A DNA stretch of 64,000 nucleotides from an uncultured Bacteroidota bacterium. GTDB lineage: Bacteria > Bacteroidota > Bacteroidia > Bacteroidales > P3. Where the stretch lies: positions 1 through 64,000 of the forward strand of contig UQXW01000001.1 in the NCBI GenBank assembly GCA_900545215.1, in the 5' to 3' direction. Positions 42,789-50,297 of this stretch are shown in pieces (within the stretch, counting starts at the first letter, position 1; every line of letters starts with the position of its first letter). The translations under genes were made by a program, and so were the position numbers. Under the pieces are notes generated by a model, which saw only the letters and a program-made list of their open reading frames with translations, had not been told where the DNA came from and did no database searches.

Positions 42789-44513
42789 TTAACGTCTTTT
42801 GCTTTTCCTTTTATCCTTTTCCTTGAAGGACGCTTTGTTCTTCAATTTCGTATTGCCCTTTCTTTCTCTTGCGTCCGATTTCTTGCGTTTGGCTTCTGCC
42901 GGTTCAAAGACTATCTGTCTGCCTCTGACGAACTTGTCTGCCATTGCGAACATCAAATCCTCCACACAACCGCTTTCCACTTCCACGTAGGAGAAATTGT
43001 CCATCAAATCTATTCTTCCTATGCCCACTCTGTCGTTCGGCATGGCTTCATTTATCAAGGCGATTATCCTTTGCGGCACCACCTTGTCTCGTTTGCCCAA
43101 TGAAATGTACATTCTCGTAAATCCGCCCTTGCCTTTTGCCGCAGACTTCTTTTTGCCGGCCTTTTCATCTTTCTTAACCGCCTTTTTCTCATCGACATTA
43201 AGGTCGGGAGCTCCTTTGTAGTAGACCAAAAAACGATTGAACTCCAAAGATACGAATTTCTTTATAAGTTCCTCCCTGTCCAACCAGTTTAATTTTGCGA
43301 TTATTTCGGGCAGGAAGTCGCCTATTTCGTCCTCATCGACCACAGCCTGCTCGACTTTGTTTATCATATTGAAGAGCTGCTTGCGGCAAACCTGCTTTCC
43401 GGTCGGTATTTGGGCTTTCTCGAAAGTCTTTTTTATGAGACGCTCGATGTTCTTTATCTTATATTTCTCTTTAAGGTTGAGTATGGCAATCGAAATGCCT
43501 TGTTTGTCCGCACGACCCGTTCTTCCGGAGCGGTGGACATACTGTTCCAATTCATCGGGAAGGTTATAGTTGATTACGTGAGTGAGGTTGTTCACGTCCA
43601 AACCTCTTGCCGCCACATCGGTTGCCACCAACATCTGAATATTCTTCAATCTGAAGCGGCTCATCACGTGGTCTCTTTGAGCCTGAGACAAATCCCCGTG
43701 AAGGCTGTCGGCATTATATCCGTCCCTTATCAGCATATCCGCCACCTCCTGCGTCTCCACCTTCGTCCGACAGAAGATAATGGCGTATATGTCGGGATAG
43801 TAATCCGCAATACGCTTCAATGCCAAATACCTGTCCTTGGCATGAACGAGGTAATAGAAGTGTCGCACATTGTCGCTGCCCTGATTGCGGCTTCCTATCT
43901 GAATTCGTTGCGGCTCGTTCTGATAATTCGCCGCTATTTCCTCGACCTCCTTCGGCATTGTGGCGGAAAACAACCATGTGTGCCTGCTTTGAGGCGTTTG
44001 TTGCAGGATTGCGTCCAAGTCTTCCTTGAAACCCATGTTCAGCATCTCGTCCGCTTCGTCCAAAACGACGTATTTGACCTCCGACAAGTTCACCTTACGG
44101 CGTTGAATCATGTCGTTCATTCTTCCCGGAGTGGCAACGACGATTTTGGCACCCTTCTTCAACTCCCTTATCTGCATTTCCATGCTCGCACCACCGTAAA
44201 CCGGAACGACGGGGCAGTGCTTCATGTACTTGGAATACTTCTTCAAGTCATTCGTTATCTGAATGCACAACTCCCTTGTGGGGCAAATGATTATTCCTTC
44301 TATGTTTTTGTTGTCGTAGTCGAGTTTCTGAATGAGCGGTAAACCGAAAGCGGCAGTCTTTCCCGTACCTGTCTGAGCCAAGGCAATCAAATCACACTCC
44401 TCATTCAACAAAAGCGGGATTGCCTCCGCCTGTATCGGCATCATGTTCTCGAATCCCAAATCTCCTATCGCCTTCAACAGTTCGGGAAACAAACCGGTGG
44501 TTTCAAAATTCAT
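42789..44513 (-). CDS. deaD: DEAD-box RNA helicase with DbpA-type RNA-binding domain
   Basis: 574 residues. Helicase core with Q-motif region ENMMPIQAEAIPLLL, motif I LAQTGTGKTAAFGLP near 42, motif II VVLDEADEMLN near 152, motif III FSATMPKE, and motif VI HRSGRTGRADKQG near 330. The C-terminal DbpA-like RNA-binding domain is at about 478-545 (RMYISLGKRDKVVPQRIIAL, NFSYVEVESG), then a basic tail rich in K and R. This layout is that of CsdA/DeaD, involved in ribosome assembly and cold adaptation. First gene of a five-gene minus-strand operon, with its own promoter. Confidence 0.92.
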   Translation of the reverse strand: MNFETTGLFPELLKAIGDLGFENMMPIQAEAIPLLLNEECDLIALAQTGTGKTAAFGLPLIQKLDYDNKNIEGIIICPTRELCIQITNDLKKYSKYMKHCPVVPVYGGASMEMQIRELKKGAKIVVATPGRMNDMIQRRKVNLSEVKYVVLDEADEMLNMGFKEDLDAILQQTPQSRHTWLFSATMPKEVEEIAANYQNEPQRIQIGSRNQGSDNVRHFYYLVHAKDRYLALKRIADYYPDIYAIIFCRTKVETQEVADMLIRDGYNADSLHGDLSQAQRDHVMSRFRLKNIQMLVATDVAARGLDVNNLTHVINYNLPDELEQYVHRSGRTGRADKQGISIAILNLKEKYKIKNIERLIKKTFEKAQIPTGKQVCRKQLFNMINKVEQAVVDEDEIGDFLPEIIAKLNWLDREELIKKFVSLEFNRFLVYYKGAPDLNVDEKKAVKKDEKAGKKKSAAKGKGGFTRMYISLGKRDKVVPQRIIALINEAMPNDRVGIGRIDLMDNFSYVEVESGCVEDLMFAMADKFVRGRQIVFEPAEAKRKKSDARERKGNTKLKNKASFKEKDKRKSKRR

Positions 44514-44533
44514 AAGTATGCTAAATTAAACTG

Positions 44534-44541
44534 CAAAGGTA
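44534..44541 (-). promoter_or_regulatory. -7 element of the deaD operon
   Basis: CAAAGGTA on plus reads TACCTTTG on minus, 21 bases before the deaD start; CAA at 44561-44563 gives a minus-strand TTG at spacing 19. Confidence 0.8.
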
Positions 44542-44573
44542 CGACATTTCGCCCAAACAACAAGAAAGCGAAA

Positions 44574-44615
44574 ACAAAAACGGCAGTTCGGGACAGGGAA
44601 TGCCGCCGACTGCCG
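44574..44615 (-). terminator. Terminator of the small secreted protein gene
   Basis: CGGCAGT (44581-44587) pairs with ACTGCCG (44609-44615); the plus-strand A-rich run at about 44574-44580 gives a U-run for minus-strand transcripts arriving from 44640. Confidence 0.65.
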
Positions 44616-44639
44616 TAAGCAATGCTTCTCTTCAAAACT

Positions 44640-45011
44640 CTATTCCGTTTTGCTAAGGTACATGAGAGGACTGTCGTTCTTCAATCGAACCACGTACTTC
44701 TTTCTACCGATTTTTTCAATGACCATGTAATCATCATAGAACCACCGTTTGCCCTCCTGCCGTACGTCGCATTCGAGTTCTATTACGCCGTCGCCCGCAA
44801 GTTCGAAGCGTATTCCCTTATCGTCAATCACCACTTTCTGCGGCTTGATTTGCTCTACGCATTTATTATAAAGAGCAGTGAGTACATCGGATTGCAATCC
44901 CTCTACATTGAGACCTTCTTTGCAAAACTTCTTCACCTCGTATGTGCCGGTTTGAGCCATTACCGTCCCAACAAATACCGGAAACATCAAAATAAAAACC
45001 ACTTTTTTCAT
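44640..45011 (-). CDS. Small secreted protein, unknown function
   Basis: 123 residues with a signal peptide (1-19, MKKVVFILMFPVFVGTVMAQ). The mature part is acidic/basic mixed with no recognised domain; conserved-looking features are a central ELAGDGVIELECDVRQEGKRW stretch and a C-terminal basic strand (KIGRKKYVVRLKN). Two cysteines (KKFCKEG and LECDV, plus NKC) could form a disulfide. Terminators lie on both sides, so it is a monocistronic unit between deaD and the next secreted protein gene. Confidence 0.65.
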   Translation of the reverse strand: MKKVVFILMFPVFVGTVMAQTGTYEVKKFCKEGLNVEGLQSDVLTALYNKCVEQIKPQKVVIDDKGIRFELAGDGVIELECDVRQEGKRWFYDDYMVIEKIGRKKYVVRLKNDSPLMYLSKTE

Positions 45012-45026
45012 TTTCTTCCCAAAATT

Positions 45027-45057
45027 ACAAAAACCTATCCCCGAAAGCAGGGATAGG
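45027..45057 (-). terminator. Terminator of the 45090-45491 gene
   Basis: CCTATCCC/GGGATAGG (about 45034-45041, 45050-45057) followed on the minus strand by TTTTTG. Confidence 0.75.
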
Positions 45058-45089
45058 AGAACATGACCAAAAAGAGTAGGTATGCGCCC

Positions 45090-45491
45090 CTACTGTTTCT
45101 TTGCTTCGGAACATGGGTGGAAGAGCAGGTAGTAAGCTCCGTTCTCTTCGTACATCTCCTTCACATACTCGTTGTTTCTCTTCTTCTTGGCGATTACGCT
45201 CATCAGCTTGTCCGTATCGGGAATCGGCGAGCCGTCTGAGGCTGTTTTTTCGGGAAGAGGGTATATCGTCTCGGTGGAGGAATAACCCTGCATGTTTTCT
45301 TGCTTGAAATGTTTCTTCTTGAAAAATACGGTTTTCTTGGAACCATCTGGCATTTGCACATCGAGAACCCTGTAAGTGTTCGGATTGCTTTCGTCTACTC
45401 CGTATTCCACATAATCAGCCTCCGTTTTCTCTTGCGAAAACGCTACTCCGGCAAACATCAAAGCCGACAATAAAAAGATAGTCTTCTTCAT
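45090..45491 (-). CDS. Small secreted protein, unknown function
   Basis: 133 residues with a signal peptide (1-19, ending AGVAFSQ). The mature part is hydrophilic: VEYGVDESNPNTYRVLDVQM, a basic FFKKKHFKQENM segment, a proline-containing linker (PLPEKTASDGSPIPDTDKL) and a C-terminal YEENGAYYLLFHP. No family was recognised. It is followed by its own terminator and preceded by a weak TATATTCG-type -7 element on the minus strand (45530-45537). Confidence 0.65.
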   Translation of the reverse strand: MKKTIFLLSALMFAGVAFSQEKTEADYVEYGVDESNPNTYRVLDVQMPDGSKKTVFFKKKHFKQENMQGYSSTETIYPLPEKTASDGSPIPDTDKLMSVIAKKKRNNEYVKEMYEENGAYYLLFHPCSEAKKQ

Positions 45492-45546
45492 AACTCGTTG
45501 TTTTTTTGCTAATTATCATTTTAACGCCGCGAATATACGACTAAAT

Positions 45547-45593
45547 TTCCAATCTGCCAAATTATTTCGTCGAAAAATTTCGGCAGATTGGAA
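45547..45593. other. Perfect hairpin between divergent genes
   Basis: TTCCAATCTGCC (45547-45558) pairs with GGCAGATTGGAA (45582-45593) over 12 bp, with further AAATT/AATTT pairing inside. It is not at the end of any gene: it lies upstream of both the 45090-45491 gene (minus) and pyrB (plus). Could be a transcriptional insulator or regulator site. Confidence 0.55.
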
Positions 45594-45687
45594 AATCATG
45601 CCGTTCATCATGTCTGACACAAGTGTGCAGGCTCTTTGCTTTCATACAAATCAACATTCTGATTTACCGCAATATGCAAAGGTCGAA

Positions 45688-45769
45688 AATAAAACGCCGT
45701 TTTATCAGAACGAAACGGCGGAAAAATTTTCTCAATCGGCGTTTCAATCGTAATGAAACGGCGTTTCGT
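45688..45769. repeat. Dispersed AAACGGCGTTT repeat, copy 6, abutting the pyrB promoter
   Basis: Cores AAAACGCCGTTTT, GAAACGGCGG, AATCGGCGTTTC and GAAACGGCGTTTCG, with AAATTTTCTCAATCGGCG in the centre (reverse-type). The last core ends at 45769, one base before the -33 TTG (45771-45773) of pyrB. Confidence 0.87.
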
Positions 45770-45770
45770 A

Positions 45771-45800
45771 TTGCCGTTATCGAAAAAGGTTGTACCTTTG
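45771..45800 (+). promoter_or_regulatory. Promoter of pyrBI
   Basis: TTG at 45771-45773 and TACCTTTG at 45793-45800 with ideal spacing 19. The transcript would start near 45807, at or just before the leader peptide ATG (45806), and run about 190 bases before pyrB. Confidence 0.82.
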
Positions 45801-45805
45801 CGAGA

Positions 45806-45901
45806 ATGAAAACAAGTACAATGATGATACATTCGATACCCGAGAGAGTTTGTTGTTGTGAAGAGAGTTGCTCTTTCGTCGGTTATTTGTTTCAGATGTA
45901 G
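45806..45901 (+). CDS. Candidate pyrBI leader peptide (31 codons)
   Basis: A 31-codon frame (ATG 45806, TAG 45899-45901) covers most of the pyrB leader. It starts MKTSTMMIHSIPERV and contains VCCCEESC with four cysteine codons in eight, ending YLFQM. Its stop lies four bases before the 5' arm of the terminator, so a ribosome finishing it would cover the stem. The start nearly coincides with the expected transcript start, so translation may be leaderless. In E. coli a leader peptide in the same position couples translation to UTP-sensitive transcription of pyrBI. The peptide sequence is not similar to the E. coli one; the arrangement is. Confidence 0.55.
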   Translation: MKTSTMMIHSIPERVCCCEESCSFVGYLFQM

Positions 45902-45937
45902 AAAGCGGCTTTCCGGTGTCGGAAGGTCGTTTTTTTT
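45860..45937 (+). promoter_or_regulatory. Attenuator-like hairpins in the pyrBI leader
   Basis: A possible pause hairpin AAGAG/CTCTT (45861-45865, 45871-45875) precedes a terminator: CGGCTTTCCG (45906-45915), loop GTGT, CGGAAGGTCG (45920-45929; 10 bp including two G-U pairs), then eight T (45930-45937). It stands 59 bases before the pyrB ATG and after the promoter, so it would stop transcription before pyrB unless a ribosome or factor prevents folding. Confidence 0.7.
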
Positions 45938-45996
45938 GTGTTGTTTTCGGCAGATGATGCGAGTATATAATTATATGGTATAAAAACAATAATATT

Positions 45997-46914
45997 ATGG
46001 CAGACTTAAAAGGCAAGAACCTTATTTCAATCACGGATTACACCAAAGAGGAGTATATTCAAATCCTTGATTTGGCAGAAGAATTCGAGAAAAATCCCAA
46101 ACAGCCGGTTTTGAGCGACAAGGTTGTGGCATCAATCTTCTTCGAACCATCGACAAGAACGCGTTTGAGTTTTGAAAGTGCCGCAAACATGTTGGGGGCA
46201 AGGGTAATCGGTTTCAGCAATCCTGCTGCGACAAGTTTGCAAAAGGGAGAAAGTTTGCACGATACGATACAAATGGTGAGCAGTTACTCCGACCTTATCG
46301 TCATGAGACACCCTCGCGACGGGGCTTCTCGTTATGCTTCCGAGGTTGCGAGTGTTCCCGTAATCAATGCGGGCGACGGTGCGAACCAACACCCGACGCA
46401 ATGTATGCTCGACCTTTATTCCATTCGCAAAACCCAAGGTACGTTGGACAATCTGCAAATAACGATGGTCGGAGACTTGAAATACGGCAGGACGGTGCAT
46501 TCTCTGGTACAGGCAATGTGCAATTTCAATGCCACATTCCACTTCGTGTCCCCCGTTGAGTTGCAAATGCCATCTTCCGTTAAGATGCACATTCAGAAAA
46601 CAGGCTTGAAGTATTATGAATACGCTGATTTGGAAGATGTGATACCGTTTTCCGACATTATATATATGACAAGAATACAGCGGGAACGCTTTTCCGACCC
46701 GTTGGAATACGAAAAGGTGAAGGATTGTTACATATTGGAAGCAGCCACTCTGCACGGTTGCAAGCCTACGATGAAGGTTCTCCACCCTCTTCCGAGAGTT
46801 AACGAAATCGCAATGGACGTCGATGCAACTCCTCATGCCTATTACTTCCAACAGGCACAGAACGGAGTCTATGTAAGACAAGCCCTTATGGCTGCAATAT
46901 TGGGAGCGAAATAG
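45997..46914 (+). CDS. pyrB: Aspartate carbamoyltransferase catalytic subunit
   Basis: Condenses aspartate and carbamoyl phosphate, the first committed step of pyrimidine synthesis. 305 residues. Carbamoyl phosphate loop FFEPSTRTRLSFESAANMLG near 48-67, ATSLQKGESLHDTI, DGANQHPTQCMLDLYSI near 128, and the C-terminal LHPLPRVNEI near 265. The regulatory subunit gene pyrI follows after a 113-base spacer containing dispersed repeat copy 7. The leader suggests control by attenuation. Confidence 0.97.
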   Translation: MADLKGKNLISITDYTKEEYIQILDLAEEFEKNPKQPVLSDKVVASIFFEPSTRTRLSFESAANMLGARVIGFSNPAATSLQKGESLHDTIQMVSSYSDLIVMRHPRDGASRYASEVASVPVINAGDGANQHPTQCMLDLYSIRKTQGTLDNLQITMVGDLKYGRTVHSLVQAMCNFNATFHFVSPVELQMPSSVKMHIQKTGLKYYEYADLEDVIPFSDIIYMTRIQRERFSDPLEYEKVKDCYILEAATLHGCKPTMKVLHPLPRVNEIAMDVDATPHAYYFQQAQNGVYVRQALMAAILGAK

Positions 46915-46932
46915 CATCCGGAAACAGCCGTG

Positions 46933-47015
46933 AGTGAAACGGCGTTTGAGAAAAACGAATCGAAGAAAGAAAAAATCGAAACGGCGTTCCGTAACGACGA
47001 AACGCCGAAAGAAAA
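46933..47015. repeat. Dispersed AAACGGCGTTT repeat, copy 7, inside the pyrBI operon
   Basis: GAAACGGCGTTTGAG, ATCGAAACGGCGTTCCG and GACGAAACGCCGAAAGAA, reverse-type, ending about 13 bases before the pyrI start. Its purine-rich tail (GAAAGAAAAAGAAGAAG) doubles as the pyrI ribosome-binding region. Confidence 0.82.
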
Positions 47016-47027
47016 AGAAGAAGAAAG

Positions 47028-47492
47028 ATGACACAGAACAGCAAAAAGGAATTGGTTGTATCCGCAATAGAAAACGGAACGGTGATAGACCACATACCGG
47101 CAAGTGAAGTATATAAGGTTGTCAAGATATTGAACCTCGACATGTACGAAGACGAAGTGCTTATCGGCACCAACCTTTCGAGCAAGAAATATGGCAAAAA
47201 AGGTATAATCAAAGTGAAGAACAAATTCTTTGAAGAAACGGAAGTGAACAAGGTGGCTTTGATTGCTCCGAACGCAACCATGATTGTAATAAAGGATTAT
47301 GAGGTCGTGGAGAAGAAAAACCTTGAAATACCGGATACGGTTCGCCGCATAGTGAAATGCATCAACCCCAACTGCATAACCAATATTGAAGACAATATAG
47401 AGACGAACTTCAATGTGGTGGACAAGTCGCCTTTGAAATTGCAATGCCACTATTGCGAAAAAACGATGACCAATATAAGGTTCAAGGAATAA
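47028..47492 (+). CDS. pyrI: Aspartate carbamoyltransferase regulatory subunit
   Basis: Binds CTP/ATP and tunes PyrB allosterically. 154 residues. N-terminal allosteric domain (VSAIENGTVIDHIPASEVYK, VLIGTNLSSKKYGKKGIIKV) and C-terminal zinc domain with four cysteines: CINPNC near 111-116 and CHYC near 142-145. The presence of pyrI indicates the dodecameric, feedback-inhibited enzyme. Confidence 0.96.
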   Translation: MTQNSKKELVVSAIENGTVIDHIPASEVYKVVKILNLDMYEDEVLIGTNLSSKKYGKKGIIKVKNKFFEETEVNKVALIAPNATMIVIKDYEVVEKKNLEIPDTVRRIVKCINPNCITNIEDNIETNFNVVDKSPLKLQCHYCEKTMTNIRFKE

Positions 47493-47537
47493 AGCAGGAT
47501 TGTTCACAAACGGCTGTTTGCAATTTTCGGTCTTTTG

Positions 47538-47569
47538 TTTGTTCAAATGAAAGAAAAGACGTACCTTTG
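47538..47569 (+). promoter_or_regulatory. Promoter of yceD-rpmF-plsX-fabH
   Basis: TTTG at 47538-47541 and TACCTTTG at 47562-47569, spacing 20. It lies after the longer frame's ATG at 47535, which is why the yceD start is placed at 47604. Confidence 0.78.
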
Positions 47570-47603
47570 CAAACTCGTAAACGAGCGTACATTTTTTGAA
47601 TTT

Positions 47604-48122
47604 ATGGGCAAAAAATACGTGGTGAAATTTGCAGGTCTGGCGAACGGAATTCATAAATACGAGTTCCGGATAGACAGAAAGTTGTTTGAAGAATTTGAAG
47701 CAGAGGATATTCTGGACGCAGACTTGTTTTTGTATTTCACGATGGAGAAGAGTGAACGGCAGTTGGTGTTTTTGTTCAAAGTCAAAGGAGAAATAGTCGT
47801 GGCATGCGACCGTTGCTTGGAGGAAATGTCCGTTCCTTTGAATTTCGAGCGGGAATATTATGTCGGGTTCGGCGATACATACGAAGAATCCGACGAGAAT
47901 ATGTGCGTGATACCGCGGAACGAACACTCTTTCGACCTGAGTAAGCTCATTTACGAGTATGTCATGCTGAGCAAACCGATGAGATGCGTACACGGAGAAG
48001 TGGAAGGAAACCGTCAGGTTTGCAGTCAGGAAATGACGGATATATTGAACACTCCCGAATTGAGAGAAGAACAAGGAACAGACCCGAGATGGGACGTTCT
48101 GAAACAAATAAATTTTGAATAA
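47604..48122 (+). CDS. yceD: DUF177 / YceD family protein
   Basis: 172 residues from ATG 47604 (MGKKYVVKFAGLANG). The YceD hallmark VVACDRCLEEMSVPLNFERE is at about residue 67, followed by the acidic second half (DTYEESDENMCVI, DLSKLIYEYVMLSKPMRCVH). YceD is required for normal 23S rRNA accumulation in some bacteria and is commonly encoded next to rpmF, as here (22 bases). The spacing suggests an operon with rpmF, plsX and fabH. Confidence 0.88.
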   Translation: MGKKYVVKFAGLANGIHKYEFRIDRKLFEEFEAEDILDADLFLYFTMEKSERQLVFLFKVKGEIVVACDRCLEEMSVPLNFEREYYVGFGDTYEESDENMCVIPRNEHSFDLSKLIYEYVMLSKPMRCVHGEVEGNRQVCSQEMTDILNTPELREEQGTDPRWDVLKQINFE

Positions 48123-48144
48123 CAACTAAAAACAACAAGGTAAT

Positions 48145-48330
48145 ATGCCAAATCCAAAACGCAGATTCTCGCAAACGAGAACAGCAAAGAGAAGAACACA
48201 CCACGCAGTTGAAAGCGTACAATTATCCACTTGCAGCAACTGCGGAGCGACAGTACAAATGCACAGAGTATGTCCCGAATGTGGATATTACAGAGGTAAG
48301 GAAGCCATCAAGAAAGAGGCAGACGCGTAA
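48145..48330 (+). CDS. rpmF: 50S ribosomal protein L32
   Basis: 61 residues, start MPNPKRRFSQTRTAKRRTHH. The two CxxC pairs (CSNC, CPEC) at about 33-50 show the zinc-binding form. Between yceD and plsX in the widespread yceD-rpmF-plsX-fabH order. Confidence 0.96.
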   Translation: MPNPKRRFSQTRTAKRRTHHAVESVQLSTCSNCGATVQMHRVCPECGYYRGKEAIKKEADA

Positions 48331-48342
48331 AATCCGACAGCC

Positions 48343-49290
48343 ATGAGGATAGGATTGGACGCAATGGGGGGCGATTTTGCTCCCGAATCGGTTGTACGTG
48401 GTGCAATAGCAGCGACGAAGGACTTGTCTTCCGATGATAAGATAGTCCTTTTCGGTCGCAAGGACGATATATTGCGGATTATTTCCGAGCAGGGCGAAGA
48501 CGAAAACCTTTTCGAGATTGTGCATACGGAAGATGTAATCGATATGCACGACAAACCGATAAAAGCATTTGCCCATAAGCCCGATTCAAGTCTTGCAGTC
48601 GGTTTCCGGTATCTTAAAGAAGGACGCATAGACAGCTTTGCCAGTGCAGGCAGCACGGGAGCCATGTTGGTAGGTACCATGTATTCCGTCGGTCCCATGG
48701 AAGGCATAATACGGCCATGCCTTGCCGCTTTGGTGCCTAAGGAAAAGGGCGGAGTAACAGTGCTTGTCGATGTGGGCGTAAACCCCGATGCCAAGCCGGA
48801 AGTATTGGAGCAATTCGGACTTTTGGGAAGCATGTACGCCAAGTGTGCGTTGGGGATAGCCGAACCGAAAGTAGCTTTGGTCAACATAGGCGAAGAGGAA
48901 GAGAAAGGCAATGCACAAACCCATGCGGCTTTCAGTCTGATGAAGAAAAACAAACACTACGAGTTTATAGGCAACGCAGAACCGATTGAAATCTTCAAAA
49001 GCAATGTCGATGTGATGGTTTGCGACGGCTTTGTAGGCAACCTTTTGATGAAACACACCGAAGCATTCGCCAGAGTGATAGTCAAGAGGAAGTTGTTTGA
49101 CGATTACATCGCACGATTCAATTACGAGATATACGGAGGCTTACCATTGCTTGGAGCAAACGGAGTGGTGATAATCGGACACGGTATTTCAAACGAAAAA
49201 GCAATCAAAAGCATGGTGTTGCAGTCCAAAACGATTTCGGCATCGGGCATAATCGAAAAATTGCGTGAAGCTTTGTCGGACGGGAAATAA
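48343..49290 (+). CDS. plsX: Phosphate acyltransferase PlsX
   Basis: Converts acyl-ACP to acyl-phosphate for phospholipid synthesis. 315 residues. Start motif IGLDAMGGDFAPESVVRGAI, then SAGSTGAMLVGTMYSVG near 105, a conserved VDVGVNPDAKPEVLEQFG near 145, and CDGFVGNLLMKHTE near 228. Peripheral membrane enzyme. Followed after 20 bases by fabH. Confidence 0.96.
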   Translation: MRIGLDAMGGDFAPESVVRGAIAATKDLSSDDKIVLFGRKDDILRIISEQGEDENLFEIVHTEDVIDMHDKPIKAFAHKPDSSLAVGFRYLKEGRIDSFASAGSTGAMLVGTMYSVGPMEGIIRPCLAALVPKEKGGVTVLVDVGVNPDAKPEVLEQFGLLGSMYAKCALGIAEPKVALVNIGEEEEKGNAQTHAAFSLMKKNKHYEFIGNAEPIEIFKSNVDVMVCDGFVGNLLMKHTEAFARVIVKRKLFDDYIARFNYEIYGGLPLLGANGVVIIGHGISNEKAIKSMVLQSKTISASGIIEKLREALSDGK

Positions 49291-49310
49291 ACAATAAAGA
49301 ATTTTAGAAG

Positions 49311-50297
49311 ATGTCTAAGATAAGGGCTGCCATAACGGCGGTTGAGGGATACGTTCCCGATTATATTCTTACGAATGATGAGTTGAGCCGAATGGTCGAT
49401 ACGAACGACGAATGGATAATGACGCGTATCGGAATCAAGGAACGACACATATTGAAAGGCGAAAAGGGTCCGTCTGATATGGCGGAAATCGTCATAAAAC
49501 GTATTTTCGAGAAAAAGAACATATCTCCCGACACAATCGAATTGATAATCTGTTGCACGGTTACGCCGGATATGGTTTTTCCTGCGACTGCCAACGTGAT
49601 TGCACACAAGTGCGGCGTCAAGCATGGCTTCGGTTTTGATGTCAATGCCGGTTGTTCGGGTTTTATTTACGGTCTTACCACGGCAGCAAAGTACATTGAA
49701 GCAGGTTTCGTCAAGAGAGCAATCGTTGTCGGAGCCGAGAAAATGTCGGCAATCACCAATTACGAAGACAGAGCAACCTGTCCGATTTTCGGAGACGGAG
49801 CGGCAGCCGTATTGGTGGAAGCGACGGAAGAACCTTACGGCTTGATGGACGAAGTTCTCTTCTCCGACGGAGAAGGAGTGAAGCATTTGCATCAGGTGGC
49901 AGGCGGTTCCGTCAAACCGGCAAGCCATCAGACCGTCGATGCCAAAGAACACTTCATTTATCAGGAAGGACAAGCCGTGTTCAAATGGGCAGTGGTGAAA
50001 ATGGCAGAGGCAACCGAGACGATAATGAAGCGAAACAACCTGACGGCTGACGATATTGCATACCTATTGCCCCATCAGGCGAATTTGAGAATAATAAAGG
50101 CGACAGGCAATCGCTTGGAGCTTGCACCGGAAAAGGTGTTGGTGAACATAGAAAAGTACGGCAACACCACGTCAGCCACAATCCCTATGTTGATGTTTGA
50201 AAACCAACATAAGTTCAAGAAAGGCGACAACCTTATCCTTACATCCTTCGGAGCGGGATTTACATGGGGAGCGATTTGGTTGAAATGGGCTATTTAG
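49311..50297 (+). CDS. fabH: 3-oxoacyl-ACP synthase III (KAS III)
   Basis: Starts fatty acid chains by condensing an acyl-CoA with malonyl-ACP. 328 residues. Catalytic Cys in NAGCSGFIYGL near 118, His in LLPHQANLRII near 248 and Asn in YGNTTSATIP near 285. The order plsX-fabH matches many bacteria and links lipid initiation with phospholipid acyl transfer. The stop overlaps the next gene's start by 13 bases. Confidence 0.96.
   Translation: MSKIRAAITAVEGYVPDYILTNDELSRMVDTNDEWIMTRIGIKERHILKGEKGPSDMAEIVIKRIFEKKNISPDTIELIICCTVTPDMVFPATANVIAHKCGVKHGFGFDVNAGCSGFIYGLTTAAKYIEAGFVKRAIVVGAEKMSAITNYEDRATCPIFGDGAAAVLVEATEEPYGLMDEVLFSDGEGVKHLHQVAGGSVKPASHQTVDAKEHFIYQEGQAVFKWAVVKMAEATETIMKRNNLTADDIAYLLPHQANLRIIKATGNRLELAPEKVLVNIEKYGNTTSATIPMLMFENQHKFKKGDNLILTSFGAGFTWGAIWLKWAI

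Noticed and set aside
46869..48125. 418-codon minus-strand frame over pyrI and yceD
   Set aside because: Antisense to well-supported genes, with Phe/His-rich composition typical of a shadow frame.
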